A stretch of DNA of 64,000 bases from Paenibacillaceae bacterium (GTDB lineage Bacteria; Bacillota; Clostridia; Lachnospirales; Lachnospiraceae), in assembly GCA_015057705.1 (NCBI GenBank), contig SVDU01000005.1, positions 62,001-126,000 on the forward strand, read 5' to 3'. The number at the start of each line of letters is the position of its first letter. Positions within the stretch are counted from its first letter, which is position 1. Shown here piece by piece: positions 44,715 through 54,665 of the stretch. A program made the position numbers and the translations under genes. The notes beneath the pieces are model-generated. The model was given only the letters and a program-made list of their open reading frames with translations, searched no databases and was not told the DNA's origin.

Positions 44715-46076
44715 TTATTTATCTCTTTTTCTGTTAACAATTACTTCACCGATTATGATAAAAATCACAGCACCTATGGTGATGGGGAGTTTTGATGACA
44801 GAGTCTCTGCATCAAAGCTTAATGGGATTGCCGTAAAAATCAGTGCAACCACAATCAGTAACATAGGCAGACCTGCTAATATCTTTAAAAATAATGGACT
44901 GCCTGGAACCCGAAACGGCCGTTCTGTATCTGCATCCGTCTTTCTCAGATTAATAAATGCAGGAAATACAGGCAGATAAGAAAGCAGAAACATAACCAGG
45001 TTCAGTGCGAAGAAACTCCAGAATATATCCTCATTTGGCATAAACGGAGCGATAATAAGAACCAGGCTGGCAACCAGGCCGTTCATAACCGCTGCACCAA
45101 TTGGCATATTTGTTTTTTTACTTCGTATTTTAAATACTCCGGGCATATCTCCATTTTCTGCGGAATAAGCGGCCACATTGTTTACTCCCAGTGACCAGGA
45201 AATCATATTTCCAAAAAGCGTAAGCAAAAATCCAATTGCTACAGCAATTACAATCACACCTCTGGTTGAACCAGTTAAAATCTGAACACTTGCAACAAGT
45301 CCTGTACTGGTGCTGATCTGATCGGAAGGAATTGCAACTCCAATTCCAAATGCCATAAAGATGTAAATAGCTGCTATTACCAGACCTCCAGCAATGATTG
45401 ACTGGGGAATCTGCTTTTTAGGATTTTCCATATCTCCCGCAAAGGTACAGACTACTTCAAATCCAAGGCAGTTAAACAAAATTACGGATATATAGGATAA
45501 GCTGTTTAAATCAAATTTGGGAAGCATGGAGGATAAGGTGTATTCATTAGCTACACCATGGGTTACGGCTCCGTAAATTCCAAGTATCCCTAACGTAAGC
45601 GCAATTAAAATTTTAATTACAGCTGCTCCATTTAAAATCCACGCACTGTCACAAATTGAATTAAAACTGATTAACACTATGATCCATACAAAAGCCAGCT
45701 CGATCAGTAAAGATGGTACCAGTCCCATCTCGGTTCCTGTCAGCAAACTGATAATATTAGGGAACATCAGCGCCAAAGAAGCCATCCAGAGGGGAAAATT
45801 AATCCAGTAATACCACGATACTCTTCCACCCCATTTATTTCCAAAAGCCTTTGATACCCAGTCATATATTCCACCGTCCCCTTCATAGGTTGTACCAAGT
45901 TCTGATGAAATCAGGCCATAAGGCAGCAAGAATGTAATAAGCAGAAAGATCCACCAGAAATACTGGGAATTACCGATTGCTGCTACCGGTGCTGCTGCTT
46001 CTGCCACAAATACCACACAAATTACGGTCATTATGGCATCGATTAAACGAAATTTTTTCTTTGGCGCTTCTGACAT
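44715..46076 (-). CDS. aguD: APC-family agmatine/putrescine antiporter
   Basis: 453 residues with about twelve membrane segments, amino acid-polyamine-organocation family. GGGGGAG precedes the ATG. Its position between the carbamoyltransferase and the deiminase genes shows it is the agmatine-putrescine exchanger of this pathway, which brings in agmatine and exports putrescine; sequence alone would only give an APC transporter. Confidence 0.88.
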   Translation of the reverse strand: MSEAPKKKFRLIDAIMTVICVVFVAEAAAPVAAIGNSQYFWWIFLLITFLLPYGLISSELGTTYEGDGGIYDWVSKAFGNKWGGRVSWYYWINFPLWMASLALMFPNIISLLTGTEMGLVPSLLIELAFVWIIVLISFNSICDSAWILNGAAVIKILIALTLGILGIYGAVTHGVANEYTLSSMLPKFDLNSLSYISVILFNCLGFEVVCTFAGDMENPKKQIPQSIIAGGLVIAAIYIFMAFGIGVAIPSDQISTSTGLVASVQILTGSTRGVIVIAVAIGFLLTLFGNMISWSLGVNNVAAYSAENGDMPGVFKIRSKKTNMPIGAAVMNGLVASLVLIIAPFMPNEDIFWSFFALNLVMFLLSYLPVFPAFINLRKTDADTERPFRVPGSPLFLKILAGLPMLLIVVALIFTAIPLSFDAETLSSKLPITIGAVIFIIIGEVIVNRKRDK

Positions 46077-46088
46077 GGTGACTCCCCC

Positions 46089-47117
46089 TTATCTGATATG
46101 TCTCTCATCCATGAATTTTTCTAACTGCTCTTTTGCTGCTGCGATCTGCAGTTCGCTTGCTGCCTGCTCTCTCTGATACTGAGTGAAATAAACCAGCAGA
46201 CCTCTCATTGCAGTCAGACGGTTACCTGCCTCTAAGAATGCGATGGAACTTTCGCTGTCAAGTACCTCATCAGTCACGTCTTCTCCTCTTGTAGCCGGCA
46301 GACAGTGCATAAATTTGCATCCGATATTTCCAAGAGACATCAAATCTTTGTTTACCTGGTAATCTTTAAATGTAGCGACTCTCTCTTCTTTTGGAGTCTC
46401 GTTTTCATAAAGGCCATACCATACATCTGTGTAAATGAAGTCGGCACCCTTTACACTTTCACGGTTGTCGGTCACTTCCCATGTGCCGCCTGATACCTTG
46501 CAGTTTTCTTCCATGATCTTTTTGTGCTCTTCTAAAAGCTGGTTCTTTTCCGGACCATAATGTACAAAGTGCATGCCAAGCTTTGTTGTGATGAAACCAA
46601 GGGAAGCACATACCTGAGTGCCGTCTCCTACGAATACCACCTTGCAGTCTTCCAGTTTCTTTCCTCTTGGAAGATGCTCTACAATTGTGCACAGATCGCC
46701 GATTTCCTGAGTTGGATGATTATAATCACTCATTGCATTTAATACTGGAATAGAACTTGCACTTGCCAGTTCCACTACGCTCTTATGCTCAATGACTCGT
46801 GCCATAACCACATCGATCATCTGGGATAAAACTCTTCCTGTATCGCCGATGGTCTCATGACCGCCAAGCTGAATCATGCCAGGTCCTAAGTACTGGGCAT
46901 GTCCGCCAAGCTGTTCCATTGCTGTTTCAAAGGATACACGGGTTCTTGTAGAAGACTGTTGAAAGATCATTCCAAGTGTCTTTCCCTTCATAAGGGGTGG
47001 ATTGTATCCTGCCTTAATGCTTTTTTTAATCTCTAAGGAAAGATGAATGATGTCTAACAGTTCTTCCTTTGTAAAATCATTAGTGTCAATAAAATGACGA
47101 ATTCCGTTTGCTCTCAT
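46089..47117 (-). CDS. aguB: Putrescine carbamoyltransferase
   Basis: 342 residues. Carbamoyl-phosphate motif [12 protein letters not shown] near 55-66, HPTQEIGDL near 132 and HCLPATRG near 270 define the transcarbamylase family. Ornithine enzymes share these; the choice of putrescine rests on the C-terminal helix extension (residues about 318-342), typical of putrescine carbamoyltransferase, and on the operon. It converts carbamoylputrescine and phosphate into putrescine and carbamoyl phosphate. AGGAGG precedes the ATG. Confidence 0.9.
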   Translation of the reverse strand: MRANGIRHFIDTNDFTKEELLDIIHLSLEIKKSIKAGYNPPLMKGKTLGMIFQQSSTRTRVSFETAMEQLGGHAQYLGPGMIQLGGHETIGDTGRVLSQMIDVVMARVIEHKSVVELASASSIPVLNAMSDYNHPTQEIGDLCTIVEHLPRGKKLEDCKVVFVGDGTQVCASLGFITTKLGMHFVHYGPEKNQLLEEHKKIMEENCKVSGGTWEVTDNRESVKGADFIYTDVWYGLYENETPKEERVATFKDYQVNKDLMSLGNIGCKFMHCLPATRGEDVTDEVLDSESSIAFLEAGNRLTAMRGLLVYFTQYQREQAASELQIAAAKEQLEKFMDERHIR

Positions 47118-47139
47118 GGTGAATCCTCCTGTTTTATAT

Positions 47140-48084
47140 TTAATTAAAAGTGAATACAGTTCCGGTTTTTCCGTCTAAGGCTTCAATCGCCTTATCCAGA
47201 GAAGTGATAATTGCTTTCTTGGAGGGATTGGATCTTACAAACTTCATGGCTGCCTGCACCTTTGGAAGCATACTTCCGGGAGCAAACTGTCCCTCTTCGC
47301 AATATTTATTTGCTTCATAAATACTTAAGTGATCCAGATCCTTCTGATCCGGTTTATTGTAATTAACTGCAACCTTTTCTACTTCAGTCAGAATCATAAG
47401 GATGTCCGCTTCTACCTGTTCAGCCAGAAGCTCTGCTGCAAAGTCTTTATCAATCACTGCTGCAGTTCCGCAAAGACAACCAGTCGGATGCTCAATAACC
47501 GGAATTCCGCCGCCTCCGCAGGTAATTACGATTGCTTTTGGCCAAAGCTCTTTTACTGCATCAATTTCCACAATTTTCTGGGGAAGGGGTGATGCAACAA
47601 CTCTTCTGTATCCCCGACCTGCATCTTCCTTCATTACGTATCCTTTTGATGCTGTCAGCTCATCGGCTTCTTCTTTTGAATAAAAAGGACCAATTGGTTT
47701 GGTTGGATTTAGAAATGCAGGATCCTTCTCATTTACTACAACCTGAGTCGCAATGGTGACTACGGGGAAATTCTGATTTCTCTTATTCAGTGCATACTTC
47801 AGCGCCTGTTGCAGATGATATCCGATATATCCCTGTGACATGGCTCCGCATACATCAAACGGCATTGGCGGTGTTACATCCTTTGCTGCTTCGGATGCCA
47901 TAAGAATTCTTCCGACCTGGGGTCCATTTCCATGTACAATGGCCATTTCATACCCGCGTTCGTTCATTTCTGCAATATACTCACAAGTCTTATGAACGAC
48001 TGAAAGCTGAGCCTGCGCTGTTGCTTCTCCTTTACCTGACTGAAGGGCATTACCGCCTAAGGCAAGAACTATTTTTACAGCCAC
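47140..48084 (-). CDS. aguC: Carbamate kinase
   Basis: 314 residues from a GTG at 48084, eight bases after GGAGG; the open frame continues upstream to 48141 but without a ribosome site and with no family similarity. Kinase motifs VLALGGNAL at the N-terminus, GNGPQVG near 53, and [15 protein letters not shown] are the amino-acid kinase signature. It makes ATP from carbamoyl phosphate, the energy-yielding step of agmatine use. First gene of the agu operon here. Confidence 0.92.
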   Translation of the reverse strand: MAVKIVLALGGNALQSGKGEATAQAQLSVVHKTCEYIAEMNERGYEMAIVHGNGPQVGRILMASEAAKDVTPPMPFDVCGAMSQGYIGYHLQQALKYALNKRNQNFPVVTIATQVVVNEKDPAFLNPTKPIGPFYSKEEADELTASKGYVMKEDAGRGYRRVVASPLPQKIVEIDAVKELWPKAIVITCGGGGIPVIEHPTGCLCGTAAVIDKDFAAELLAEQVEADILMILTEVEKVAVNYNKPDQKDLDHLSIYEANKYCEEGQFAPGSMLPKVQAAMKFVRSNPSKKAIITSLDKAIEALDGKTGTVFTFN

Positions 48085-48195
48085 TGGTGAAACCTCCTTT
48101 ATTTTGTTTTTGCTGTGATTGCCGTTGTGAATCGCTCTCACAAGACGAAAATAACAGTTTTCGGACCGGTTGAGAATGTAGCTAATGGGTAGAAT

Positions 48196-48201
48196 TTTAT
48201 A
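48196..48201 (-). promoter_or_regulatory. Candidate -10 of the agu operon
   Basis: TATAAA on the minus strand, with no good -35 at the right distance. The centre of the long palindrome (48249) lies about 50 bases upstream, so the palindrome would sit near -60, a common place for a LuxR-type activator. Confidence 0.4.
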
Positions 48202-48234
48202 ACACCTTTTACTGTTTTACACATAAACTTTTCT

Positions 48235-48263
48235 AAACTTTTGTGCATTATGCACTAAAGTTT
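48235..48263. promoter_or_regulatory. 29-base palindrome, likely operator of the agu regulator
   Basis: Left half AAACTTT-T-GTGCAT, centre T, right half ATGCAC-T-AAAGTTT. Thirteen of fourteen pairs match. It lies between the divergent aguC and regulator genes, upstream of both promoters, and no T-run follows. A half-like AAACTTTT repeat stands just to its left. Confidence 0.65.
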
Positions 48264-48286
48264 TGTCGATTTTTGTAATTTCGTAG

Positions 48287-48314
48287 TTGAAAAAAGTTTT
48301 TAATTTGATATACT
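48287..48314 (+). promoter_or_regulatory. SigA promoter of the LuxR regulator gene
   Basis: TTGAAA (48287-48292) and TATACT (48309-48314) are separated by 16 bases, leaving a leader of about 37 bases to the ATG. Confidence 0.55.
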
Positions 48315-48356
48315 GATAATAACTTACAATCAACGGCTTACGAACTGGAGGCACAT

Positions 48357-49373
48357 ATGGAAAAGGGTGTTAGCTTTCTCTACAATTTGTTTATCATCAT
48401 TGTCTATTCCGGAATTATGTGGATGTCATTTTTTCTGTTTCTAAATGGAAAAGATAAAATTCTGCTTTGGATCGGGTTTATTTACTCGGCAATTATAATA
48501 GATGATATTGTGACATTCGCATCAGAACAGTTTCAGAGTTTTGCAGAAAACTATAATCGGGTTTTTATGATCGTACCAACACATAAGACATTAATTTATT
48601 TAACAATGTCACTTGGTTATCTGATCATATTTAAAAGCCTGATCAATAAAAAAATAACCTGGTATGACTTCAGTATTCTTGGCATTTATGTAACCTACAT
48701 GTTTTTCATCCCTGTTATGGATAACAGTGCATGGAAAATCTTTCTCTATTACCTGCCAAGCCAGCTTTATAATGCCTATGTAGGTGCAGAGGTCTTATGG
48801 ACAATAAAAAAGAACCCTGAATTTTATCAGGGTTCGTTCTATCATTGGTGCCGATTACTTTTTTGTTTCACTATTATTATGAACCTTTGTATTATCGCGG
48901 AAGATTCCATTGTAATTTTTCATTTTGATGTGTATTCCAAATACTATATCAATATGAATAACAGAAGTATCACCTCCGATATCATGTATCTGACCCACGC
49001 TGCATTTTCCGCTTGCTATTTAATGTATTATTTAAAAACTTCACTGCGGAACAATACAATTGTGAATTCTGTAAACAACCATACTCATTCCAGCCTGCCT
49101 TCTGATATTGAAGAAAGCATTCTGCATCGTTTCTGTGAGACCTACCATTTAACAATAAGAGAACGTGAAATTTTAAAAGTACTGCTTTTAGATAAAACCA
49201 ATCAGGAGATCAGCGATGATTTATTTATCTCTCTTGGAACAGCGAAAACCCACGTCCATAACATCTTTCAAAAAATAGGCGTTGTAAAACGCCCCCAGCT
49301 TCTGAGTATATACAACACCTTCCGGAAAGATCAGCTGAATGCAAAGCCAGAAAATGAAACACCGTCCCCGTAG
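48357..49373 (+). CDS. aguR: Membrane LuxR-type regulator, AguR-like
   Basis: 338 residues. About six or seven hydrophobic segments fill residues 8-235; the C-terminus (about 265-325) is a LuxR/GerE helix-turn-helix (TIREREILKVLLLDKTNQEIS, GTAKTHVHNIFQKIGV). GGAGG precedes the ATG. Enterococcal and lactococcal AguR are also membrane one-component LuxR proteins next to their agu operons, so this probably senses agmatine at the membrane and activates the divergent genes. The symbol rests on this context. Confidence 0.82.
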   Translation: MEKGVSFLYNLFIIIVYSGIMWMSFFLFLNGKDKILLWIGFIYSAIIIDDIVTFASEQFQSFAENYNRVFMIVPTHKTLIYLTMSLGYLIIFKSLINKKITWYDFSILGIYVTYMFFIPVMDNSAWKIFLYYLPSQLYNAYVGAEVLWTIKKNPEFYQGSFYHWCRLLFCFTIIMNLCIIAEDSIVIFHFDVYSKYYINMNNRSITSDIMYLTHAAFSACYLMYYLKTSLRNNTIVNSVNNHTHSSLPSDIEESILHRFCETYHLTIREREILKVLLLDKTNQEISDDLFISLGTAKTHVHNIFQKIGVVKRPQLLSIYNTFRKDQLNAKPENETPSP

Positions 49374-49399
49374 CCTAGTGGCTTCGGGAACGGCGTTTT
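49362..49399 (+). terminator. Terminator overlapping the end of the regulator gene
   Basis: CCGTCCCCGTAGCC pairs with GGCTTCGGGAACGG around a TAGT loop (two mismatches), followed by TTTTT. The stop codon TAG lies inside the stem. It also borders the convergent DUF1015 gene. Confidence 0.8.
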
Positions 49400-50637
49400 T
49401 ATTTCAGCATATGAATAAACAGTCCACTTCTTAACTTTGGTTCAAACCAGGTAGATTTTGGTGGCATTAAAAGTCCGGCATCCGCAACTGAAAAGAGTTC
49501 TCCAATTGAGGTTGGATACATGGAAAACGCCACTGTCATATCTTCTTCACAGCGTTTTTCCAGTTCCTTTAATCCACGGATTCCTCCAATGAAATCGATC
49601 CTCTTATCAATTCTCGGATCCCCGATTCCCAAAATGGGGCCTAAGAGATTGTCCTGTAAAATAGATACGTCAAGGCCTTTTACCGGATCCTGGCTCATTA
49701 ATTCATTCTTTGCCTTTAAGCAATACCAGGTTTTATTGAAATACATTCCGAAGGTTCCCTTTTCAGATGGACCATAAGCTTCTTCTCCTACAGAAGTAAC
49801 GATAAATCCGTTGGATAGTTCCGTAAGGAATGCTTCCTGGGATAATCCGTTTAAATCCTTGACTACACGGTTATAAGGAAGTATCATCAGCTGGTCATCG
49901 GGAAAGAGTACGGACAGGAAGAAATTAAATTCCTCATCTCCTGTGTATCCGGTGGTCTCTTCCCGTCTCTTTAAGCCTACTTTTACAGCAGACGCAGCAC
50001 GGTGATGACCGTCGGCAATATAGGTGGCTGGAATGTGCAGAAAGCTTTCTTCTATCATTCCCACGGTTTGGGGATCTGCGATTTTCCATACTTTATGGCT
50101 GATTCCGTCATCTGCGGTAAAATCATAAAGCGGCTCTGTTTTCTTTTTTTCTTCCACCAGCCGGTTAATGTCTAAAACGGAACGGTACGCCAGGAAGATG
50201 GGTCCAGTCTGGGCATCTGTAGTATCCACATGGCGGATTCTGTCCAGTTCCTTTTCCTCCCTGGTATTCTCGTGCTTTTTAATTACACCATTTACATAAT
50301 CATCAATGGATGAACAGGCCACAATTCCGGTCTGACTTCTTCCTTCCATAATCAGCTCATAAATATAATACGCCTTTGCTCCGTCCAGCTCAAAGGTTCC
50401 ATCTTTCATCCAGTCCTTTAGCATGTCTGCCGCCTTTTCATAAACGCGGTCATCGTATATATCTGTATCCTGTGAAAACTGTGTTTCCGGGCGGTCAATA
50501 TTTAAAAATGATTTTGGATTCTCAGCTGTTATCTGACAGGCTTCCTTCCGGTTATATACGTCGTAAGGAAGTGCCGCCACCAGGCCGGCCTCTTCCTTAT
50601 TAGGTCTTACACATTGAAATGGTTTTACGATTGCCAT
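49399..50637 (-). CDS. DUF1015 family protein
   Basis: 412 residues, the full length of DUF1015. Conserved strings visible are PYDVYN near 25, a central DTTDAQTGPIFLAYR and ADGHHRAASA. Biochemical function unknown. In clostridia this gene regularly follows serC and serA; here it is the last gene of that cluster, 10 bp from serA, which suggests a role linked to serine metabolism. Confidence 0.85.
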   Translation of the reverse strand: MAIVKPFQCVRPNKEEAGLVAALPYDVYNRKEACQITAENPKSFLNIDRPETQFSQDTDIYDDRVYEKAADMLKDWMKDGTFELDGAKAYYIYELIMEGRSQTGIVACSSIDDYVNGVIKKHENTREEKELDRIRHVDTTDAQTGPIFLAYRSVLDINRLVEEKKKTEPLYDFTADDGISHKVWKIADPQTVGMIEESFLHIPATYIADGHHRAASAVKVGLKRREETTGYTGDEEFNFFLSVLFPDDQLMILPYNRVVKDLNGLSQEAFLTELSNGFIVTSVGEEAYGPSEKGTFGMYFNKTWYCLKAKNELMSQDPVKGLDVSILQDNLLGPILGIGDPRIDKRIDFIGGIRGLKELEKRCEEDMTVAFSMYPTSIGELFSVADAGLLMPPKSTWFEPKLRSGLFIHMLK

Positions 50638-50647
50638 GATTTCTCCC

Positions 50648-51811
50648 CTATTTGATTACTCTGACCCGTATTACGCCTTTAATGGCATTCAGTTTCTGAA
50701 TGCTTACGGCATCCGGTACATTCTCCAGATCAAGGAGAGTATATGCATACTTTTCACGGCTCTTATTGGTCATGTCGGAGATATTCACATCACCGGCTGC
50801 CAGCGTTCCTGTAATCTGTCCGATCATGTTGGGGATATTTAAATGCAGGACTGCAATACGGCTTGCAGCGTTGCAGATTCCCATATCACAGGCAGGGAAA
50901 TTTACAGAATTACGGATATTACCATTGTCGATATAATCCATGATCTCTTCCACTGCCATCTTCGCACAGTTATCTTCTGATTCCTCTGTAGAAGCCCCAA
51001 GATGAGGAATGACGATGGCGCCTTCCATATGTACTGAAGTTGGATTTGGGAAATCAGTTACGTATTTTTTAATCTTACCGGACTTTAATGCTTCAGCCAT
51101 ATCCGCCTCATTCACCAGAATGTCTCTGGCAAAATTGAGAATGACTGCTCCATCCTTCATATTATCGAAGGCTGCTTTATTGATCATTCCCTTTGTTGCA
51201 TCCACTAACGGCACATGAAGGGTAATATAATCACACTCTTTATAAATCGTTTCCACAGCAGTAATATGTTTTACATTTCTTGAAAGTCTCCAGGCAGCGT
51301 TAACTGAGATGAAGGGGTCGTATCCGTACACATCCATACCAAGAGAAGAACAGGCATTGGCAACCTCTGCACCGATGGCGCCAAGACCAATGACTCCAAG
51401 TTTTTTGCCTCTGATTTCGCATCCGGCAAATGCACTTTTGGCTTTTTCCGCAGATTTGGAGATGTTTTCATCTTCCTGATTTTCCTTACACCAGCGGATT
51501 CCGCCTTCAATATCGCGGGAAGCCAGCATCAGTCCAGCGATCACCAGCTCCTTTACTCCGTTTGCATTAGCTCCAGGTGTATTAAATACCACGATTCCCT
51601 CTGCAGCACATGCCTCTAAAGGAATGTTATTGACACCTGCTCCTGCTCTTGCGATTGCAAGAAGTCCGTCTGGGAGTGCCATCTCATGCATGGAAGCACT
51701 TCTGACAAGTACGCCATCTGCACCCTCCATCTGATTTGTAAGCTCGTATTCTTCTGTTAACAATGCGGTTCCGTATGTAGAAATCGCATTAAGGCAATAA
51801 ATTTTTTTCAT
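50648..51811 (-). CDS. serA: D-3-phosphoglycerate dehydrogenase
   Basis: 387 residues. NAD-binding loop GVIGLGAIGAEVANAC near 139, catalytic Arg region NFARDILVNE near 225, and HLGASTEE with the catalytic His. The last 70 residues form an ACT domain (HLNIPNMIGQITGTLA). This is the short type without the intervening domain. It oxidises 3-phosphoglycerate in the first step of serine synthesis. GGAG precedes the ATG, 15 bp after serC. Confidence 0.94.
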   Translation of the reverse strand: MKKIYCLNAISTYGTALLTEEYELTNQMEGADGVLVRSASMHEMALPDGLLAIARAGAGVNNIPLEACAAEGIVVFNTPGANANGVKELVIAGLMLASRDIEGGIRWCKENQEDENISKSAEKAKSAFAGCEIRGKKLGVIGLGAIGAEVANACSSLGMDVYGYDPFISVNAAWRLSRNVKHITAVETIYKECDYITLHVPLVDATKGMINKAAFDNMKDGAVILNFARDILVNEADMAEALKSGKIKKYVTDFPNPTSVHMEGAIVIPHLGASTEESEDNCAKMAVEEIMDYIDNGNIRNSVNFPACDMGICNAASRIAVLHLNIPNMIGQITGTLAAGDVNISDMTNKSREKYAYTLLDLENVPDAVSIQKLNAIKGVIRVRVIK

Positions 51812-51826
51812 GGCTGTGATCTCCTT

Positions 51827-52921
51827 TCAGTCTGCCTGTGCTGTATGTTTTTCTTCAAAGTCTCTCATAAAGGAAACCAGCTTCTCCACTCCTTCTAAAG
51901 GCATGGCATTATAAATGCTGGCACGCATACCGCCTACGGATCTGTGACCCTTTAAATTCTCAAATCCCGCAGCTTTTGACTCTTTGACAAATAAGGCATC
52001 CAGTTCTTCATCACCGGTAACAAAAGGTACGTTCATAAGAGAGCGGTCCTTCTCCACCACAGTGCCACGAAACATCTTACTCTGATCCAGGAAATCATAA
52101 AGAATTGCTGCTTTTTTCTCATTGATCTTTTTCATTGCTTCCAGTCCGCCTAAGTTCTTTAACCACTTAAATACCTTGCCGCAGATATAGATTCCATAGG
52201 CAGGCGGTGTATTATAAAGGGATTTTGCATCTGCGTGAGTCTTATAACGAAGCATGGTAGGTGTCTCTTTTAAAACGTCCTCCCGAATTAAATCTTCCCG
52301 GATAATGACAATCACAACACCGGCCGGCCCCACATTTTTCTGGGCTCCAGCGAAAATAAGTCCATACTTGCTTACATCGACAGGTTCCGATAAGAAGCAG
52401 GAGGAGAGGTCTGCTACCAGTATTTTACCTTTCGTGTCAGGCAGTGTTTTATATTTGGTTCCGTAAATGGTGTTATTTTCACAGATATATACGTAATCCG
52501 CATCTTCTGAGATAGGAAGATCGGAAACATCCGGTATATAACTGAATGTTTTATCAGCACTGGAAGCTACTGCATTGGCTGTACCATAAAGTTTTGCCTC
52601 CTGGTACGCTTTCTTAGCCCACTGTCCGGTGATGATATAATCTCCAACCCCATTCTGAAATAAATTCATGGGAACCATGGCAAACTGCTGGGACGCTCCG
52701 CCCTGTAAAAACAGCACCTTGTAATTATCCGGAATTGACAATAAGTCTCTTAAATCAGCTTCAGCTTCATTGATGATGGTTTCATAAGCCTTGGATCGGT
52801 GACTCATTTCCATCACCGACATTCCGGTTCCCTTATAATCCATCATCTCATCTGCTGCTTCTTTTAAGACTTCTTCCGGCAGGACTGCTGGCCCTGCAGA
52901 AAAATTGTACACTCTGCTCAT
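51827..52921 (-). CDS. serC: Phosphoserine aminotransferase
   Basis: 364 residues. Begins with RVYNFSAGPAVLPEEVL, typical of the family; GGASQQFAMVPMNL binds the cofactor phosphate and K in FAGAQKNVGPAG holds pyridoxal phosphate. It transfers the amino group from glutamate to 3-phosphohydroxypyruvate. GAGGAGG precedes the ATG. It starts 49 bp after ilvB with no terminator between. Confidence 0.94.
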   Translation of the reverse strand: MSRVYNFSAGPAVLPEEVLKEAADEMMDYKGTGMSVMEMSHRSKAYETIINEAEADLRDLLSIPDNYKVLFLQGGASQQFAMVPMNLFQNGVGDYIITGQWAKKAYQEAKLYGTANAVASSADKTFSYIPDVSDLPISEDADYVYICENNTIYGTKYKTLPDTKGKILVADLSSCFLSEPVDVSKYGLIFAGAQKNVGPAGVVIVIIREDLIREDVLKETPTMLRYKTHADAKSLYNTPPAYGIYICGKVFKWLKNLGGLEAMKKINEKKAAILYDFLDQSKMFRGTVVEKDRSLMNVPFVTGDEELDALFVKESKAAGFENLKGHRSVGGMRASIYNAMPLEGVEKLVSFMRDFEEKHTAQAD

Positions 52922-52969
52922 ATCTCTTCCTCCTCAAATTCGGGACTCTTATCCCTTTCCTTACTGATG

Positions 52970-54649
52970 TTAGATCTTTAAATCTTCTTCGTCAAATGCA
53001 TCCTCGATGGGGGCTCCCGGTGAAACCATAGGGAATACCTTGTCATCGCAATGAATCTGACAATCTATAACAACAGGAACATTAAGGGCAATGGCTTCTT
53101 TTAAGACTTCTTCAAACTCTTCTTTTCCGGTAACCCGGTAAGCCTTTGCTCCCATTCCTTCTGCTATCTTAACAAAATCAACCTGGTCATTAAGAACTGT
53201 ATGTGAATACCTCTTTCCATAGAACAGGGTCTGCCACTGACGCACCATACCCAGTACATGATTGTTTAATACAACCTGGATAATCGGGATGTTATAACGG
53301 GTCGCTGTTGCAATCTCGTTTAGATTCATACGGAAACACCCGTCTCCTGCCACATTGATGACTGTTTTGTCCTTACAGCCCATCTTTGCACCAAGGGAAG
53401 CACCAAGACCATATCCCATGGTACCAAGCCCTCCTGAGGTGATAAAGCTTCTGGGCTTTTTATACTGATAAAACTGTGCGGCCCACATCTGGTGCTGTCC
53501 TACCTCTGTGGTGATAATGGCATCTCCTTTTGTCACCTCATAGATCTTTTCTATAATATAGGGGCCGGTCAGAATACTCTTCTCATAGCGCATGGGATAC
53601 ATATCCTTCAAGCGGTCAATATGAGCAACCCATTCCTCATGATTAATAGGATCCAGCCTTGCGTTTAATTTTCTTAAAATGGATTTTACATCACCGATTA
53701 CACTGGCATATGCCTTTACATTTTTACTGATCTCAGCCGGATCCACATCAAAATGCAGAATCTTTGCATTTCTGGCAAATCGAGATGCATTGCCTGTCAC
53801 CCGGTCACTGAATCTGGCTCCGATTACGATTAAAAGATCGCATTCAGTAATACCAAAATTAGACGTCTTGGTTCCGTGCATTCCAACCATTCCGGTATAG
53901 AGCTCATCCGTTCCGTCAAAAGCACCTTTCCCCATCAGACTGTCTGCAACCGGTGCCTGAATCTTATGGGCAAATGCTGCCAGCTCATCAGACGCATTGG
54001 CAATGACTGCGCCTCCGCCTACAAAAATGTAGGGCTTTTGTGATTTGCGGATCAGCTGCAGTGCCTGTTCTAAATCCTCTTCCAATATGGTATCTTCCTG
54101 ACGGATAATTGGCTCCGGTTCCTTCTCTTCATATTCGTAATTGCTGGCAGTCACATCCTTTGTTATATCAATTAAAACAGGGCCTGGTCTGCCGGTCTGG
54201 GCAATCTTAAATGCCCTGCGAATGGTATCCGCCAGTTTACTGATGTCTTTTACAATGAAATTATATTTTGTTATAGGCATGGTAACGCCGGCAATGTCAA
54301 TCTCCTGAAAGGAGTCTCTGCCAAGGAGGCCAACTGCTACGTTGCAGGTAATGGCTACCATGGGCACGGAATCCATAAATGCAGTAGCGATTCCAGTTAC
54401 TAAGTTGGTTGCCCCCGGACCTGAGGTCGCCAGACATACCCCTACTCTTCCGGTTGCTCTCGCATAACCGTCCGCTGCATGGGCAGCTCCCTGCTCATGG
54501 GAGGTAAGTATATGGGTGATCTCATCCTGATGCTTATAAAGAGCATCATATATATTTAAAATGGTGCCGCCCGGATATCCGAAAACGGTATCCACGCCCT
54601 GTTCCTTCAAGCACTCGATTACGATCTCTGCTCCAGTTATTGTCTTCAT
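52970..54649 (-). CDS. ilvB: Acetolactate synthase large subunit
   Basis: 559 residues from the ATG at 54649 (AGGAG eight bases upstream); a longer frame to 54715 overlaps ilvD. Catalytic Glu in TSHEQGAAHAADGYARATG near 47, thiamine diphosphate motif GDGCFRMNLNEIATATRYNIPIIQ in two parts near 445-470. Condenses pyruvate or oxobutyrate for branched-chain amino acids. No regulatory small subunit (ilvN) gene is adjacent. Part of the leuB-ilvD-ilvB run. Confidence 0.92.
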   Translation of the reverse strand: MKTITGAEIVIECLKEQGVDTVFGYPGGTILNIYDALYKHQDEITHILTSHEQGAAHAADGYARATGRVGVCLATSGPGATNLVTGIATAFMDSVPMVAITCNVAVGLLGRDSFQEIDIAGVTMPITKYNFIVKDISKLADTIRRAFKIAQTGRPGPVLIDITKDVTASNYEYEEKEPEPIIRQEDTILEEDLEQALQLIRKSQKPYIFVGGGAVIANASDELAAFAHKIQAPVADSLMGKGAFDGTDELYTGMVGMHGTKTSNFGITECDLLIVIGARFSDRVTGNASRFARNAKILHFDVDPAEISKNVKAYASVIGDVKSILRKLNARLDPINHEEWVAHIDRLKDMYPMRYEKSILTGPYIIEKIYEVTKGDAIITTEVGQHQMWAAQFYQYKKPRSFITSGGLGTMGYGLGASLGAKMGCKDKTVINVAGDGCFRMNLNEIATATRYNIPIIQVVLNNHVLGMVRQWQTLFYGKRYSHTVLNDQVDFVKIAEGMGAKAYRVTGKEEFEEVLKEAIALNVPVVIDCQIHCDDKVFPMVSPGAPIEDAFDEEDLKI

Positions 54650-54665
54650 AAGCTGCTCCTTTTCT

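Noticed and set aside
47402-47683. Plus-strand frames opposite the carbamate kinase gene.
   Set aside because: Shadows of conserved kinase motifs on the other strand; low-complexity translation.
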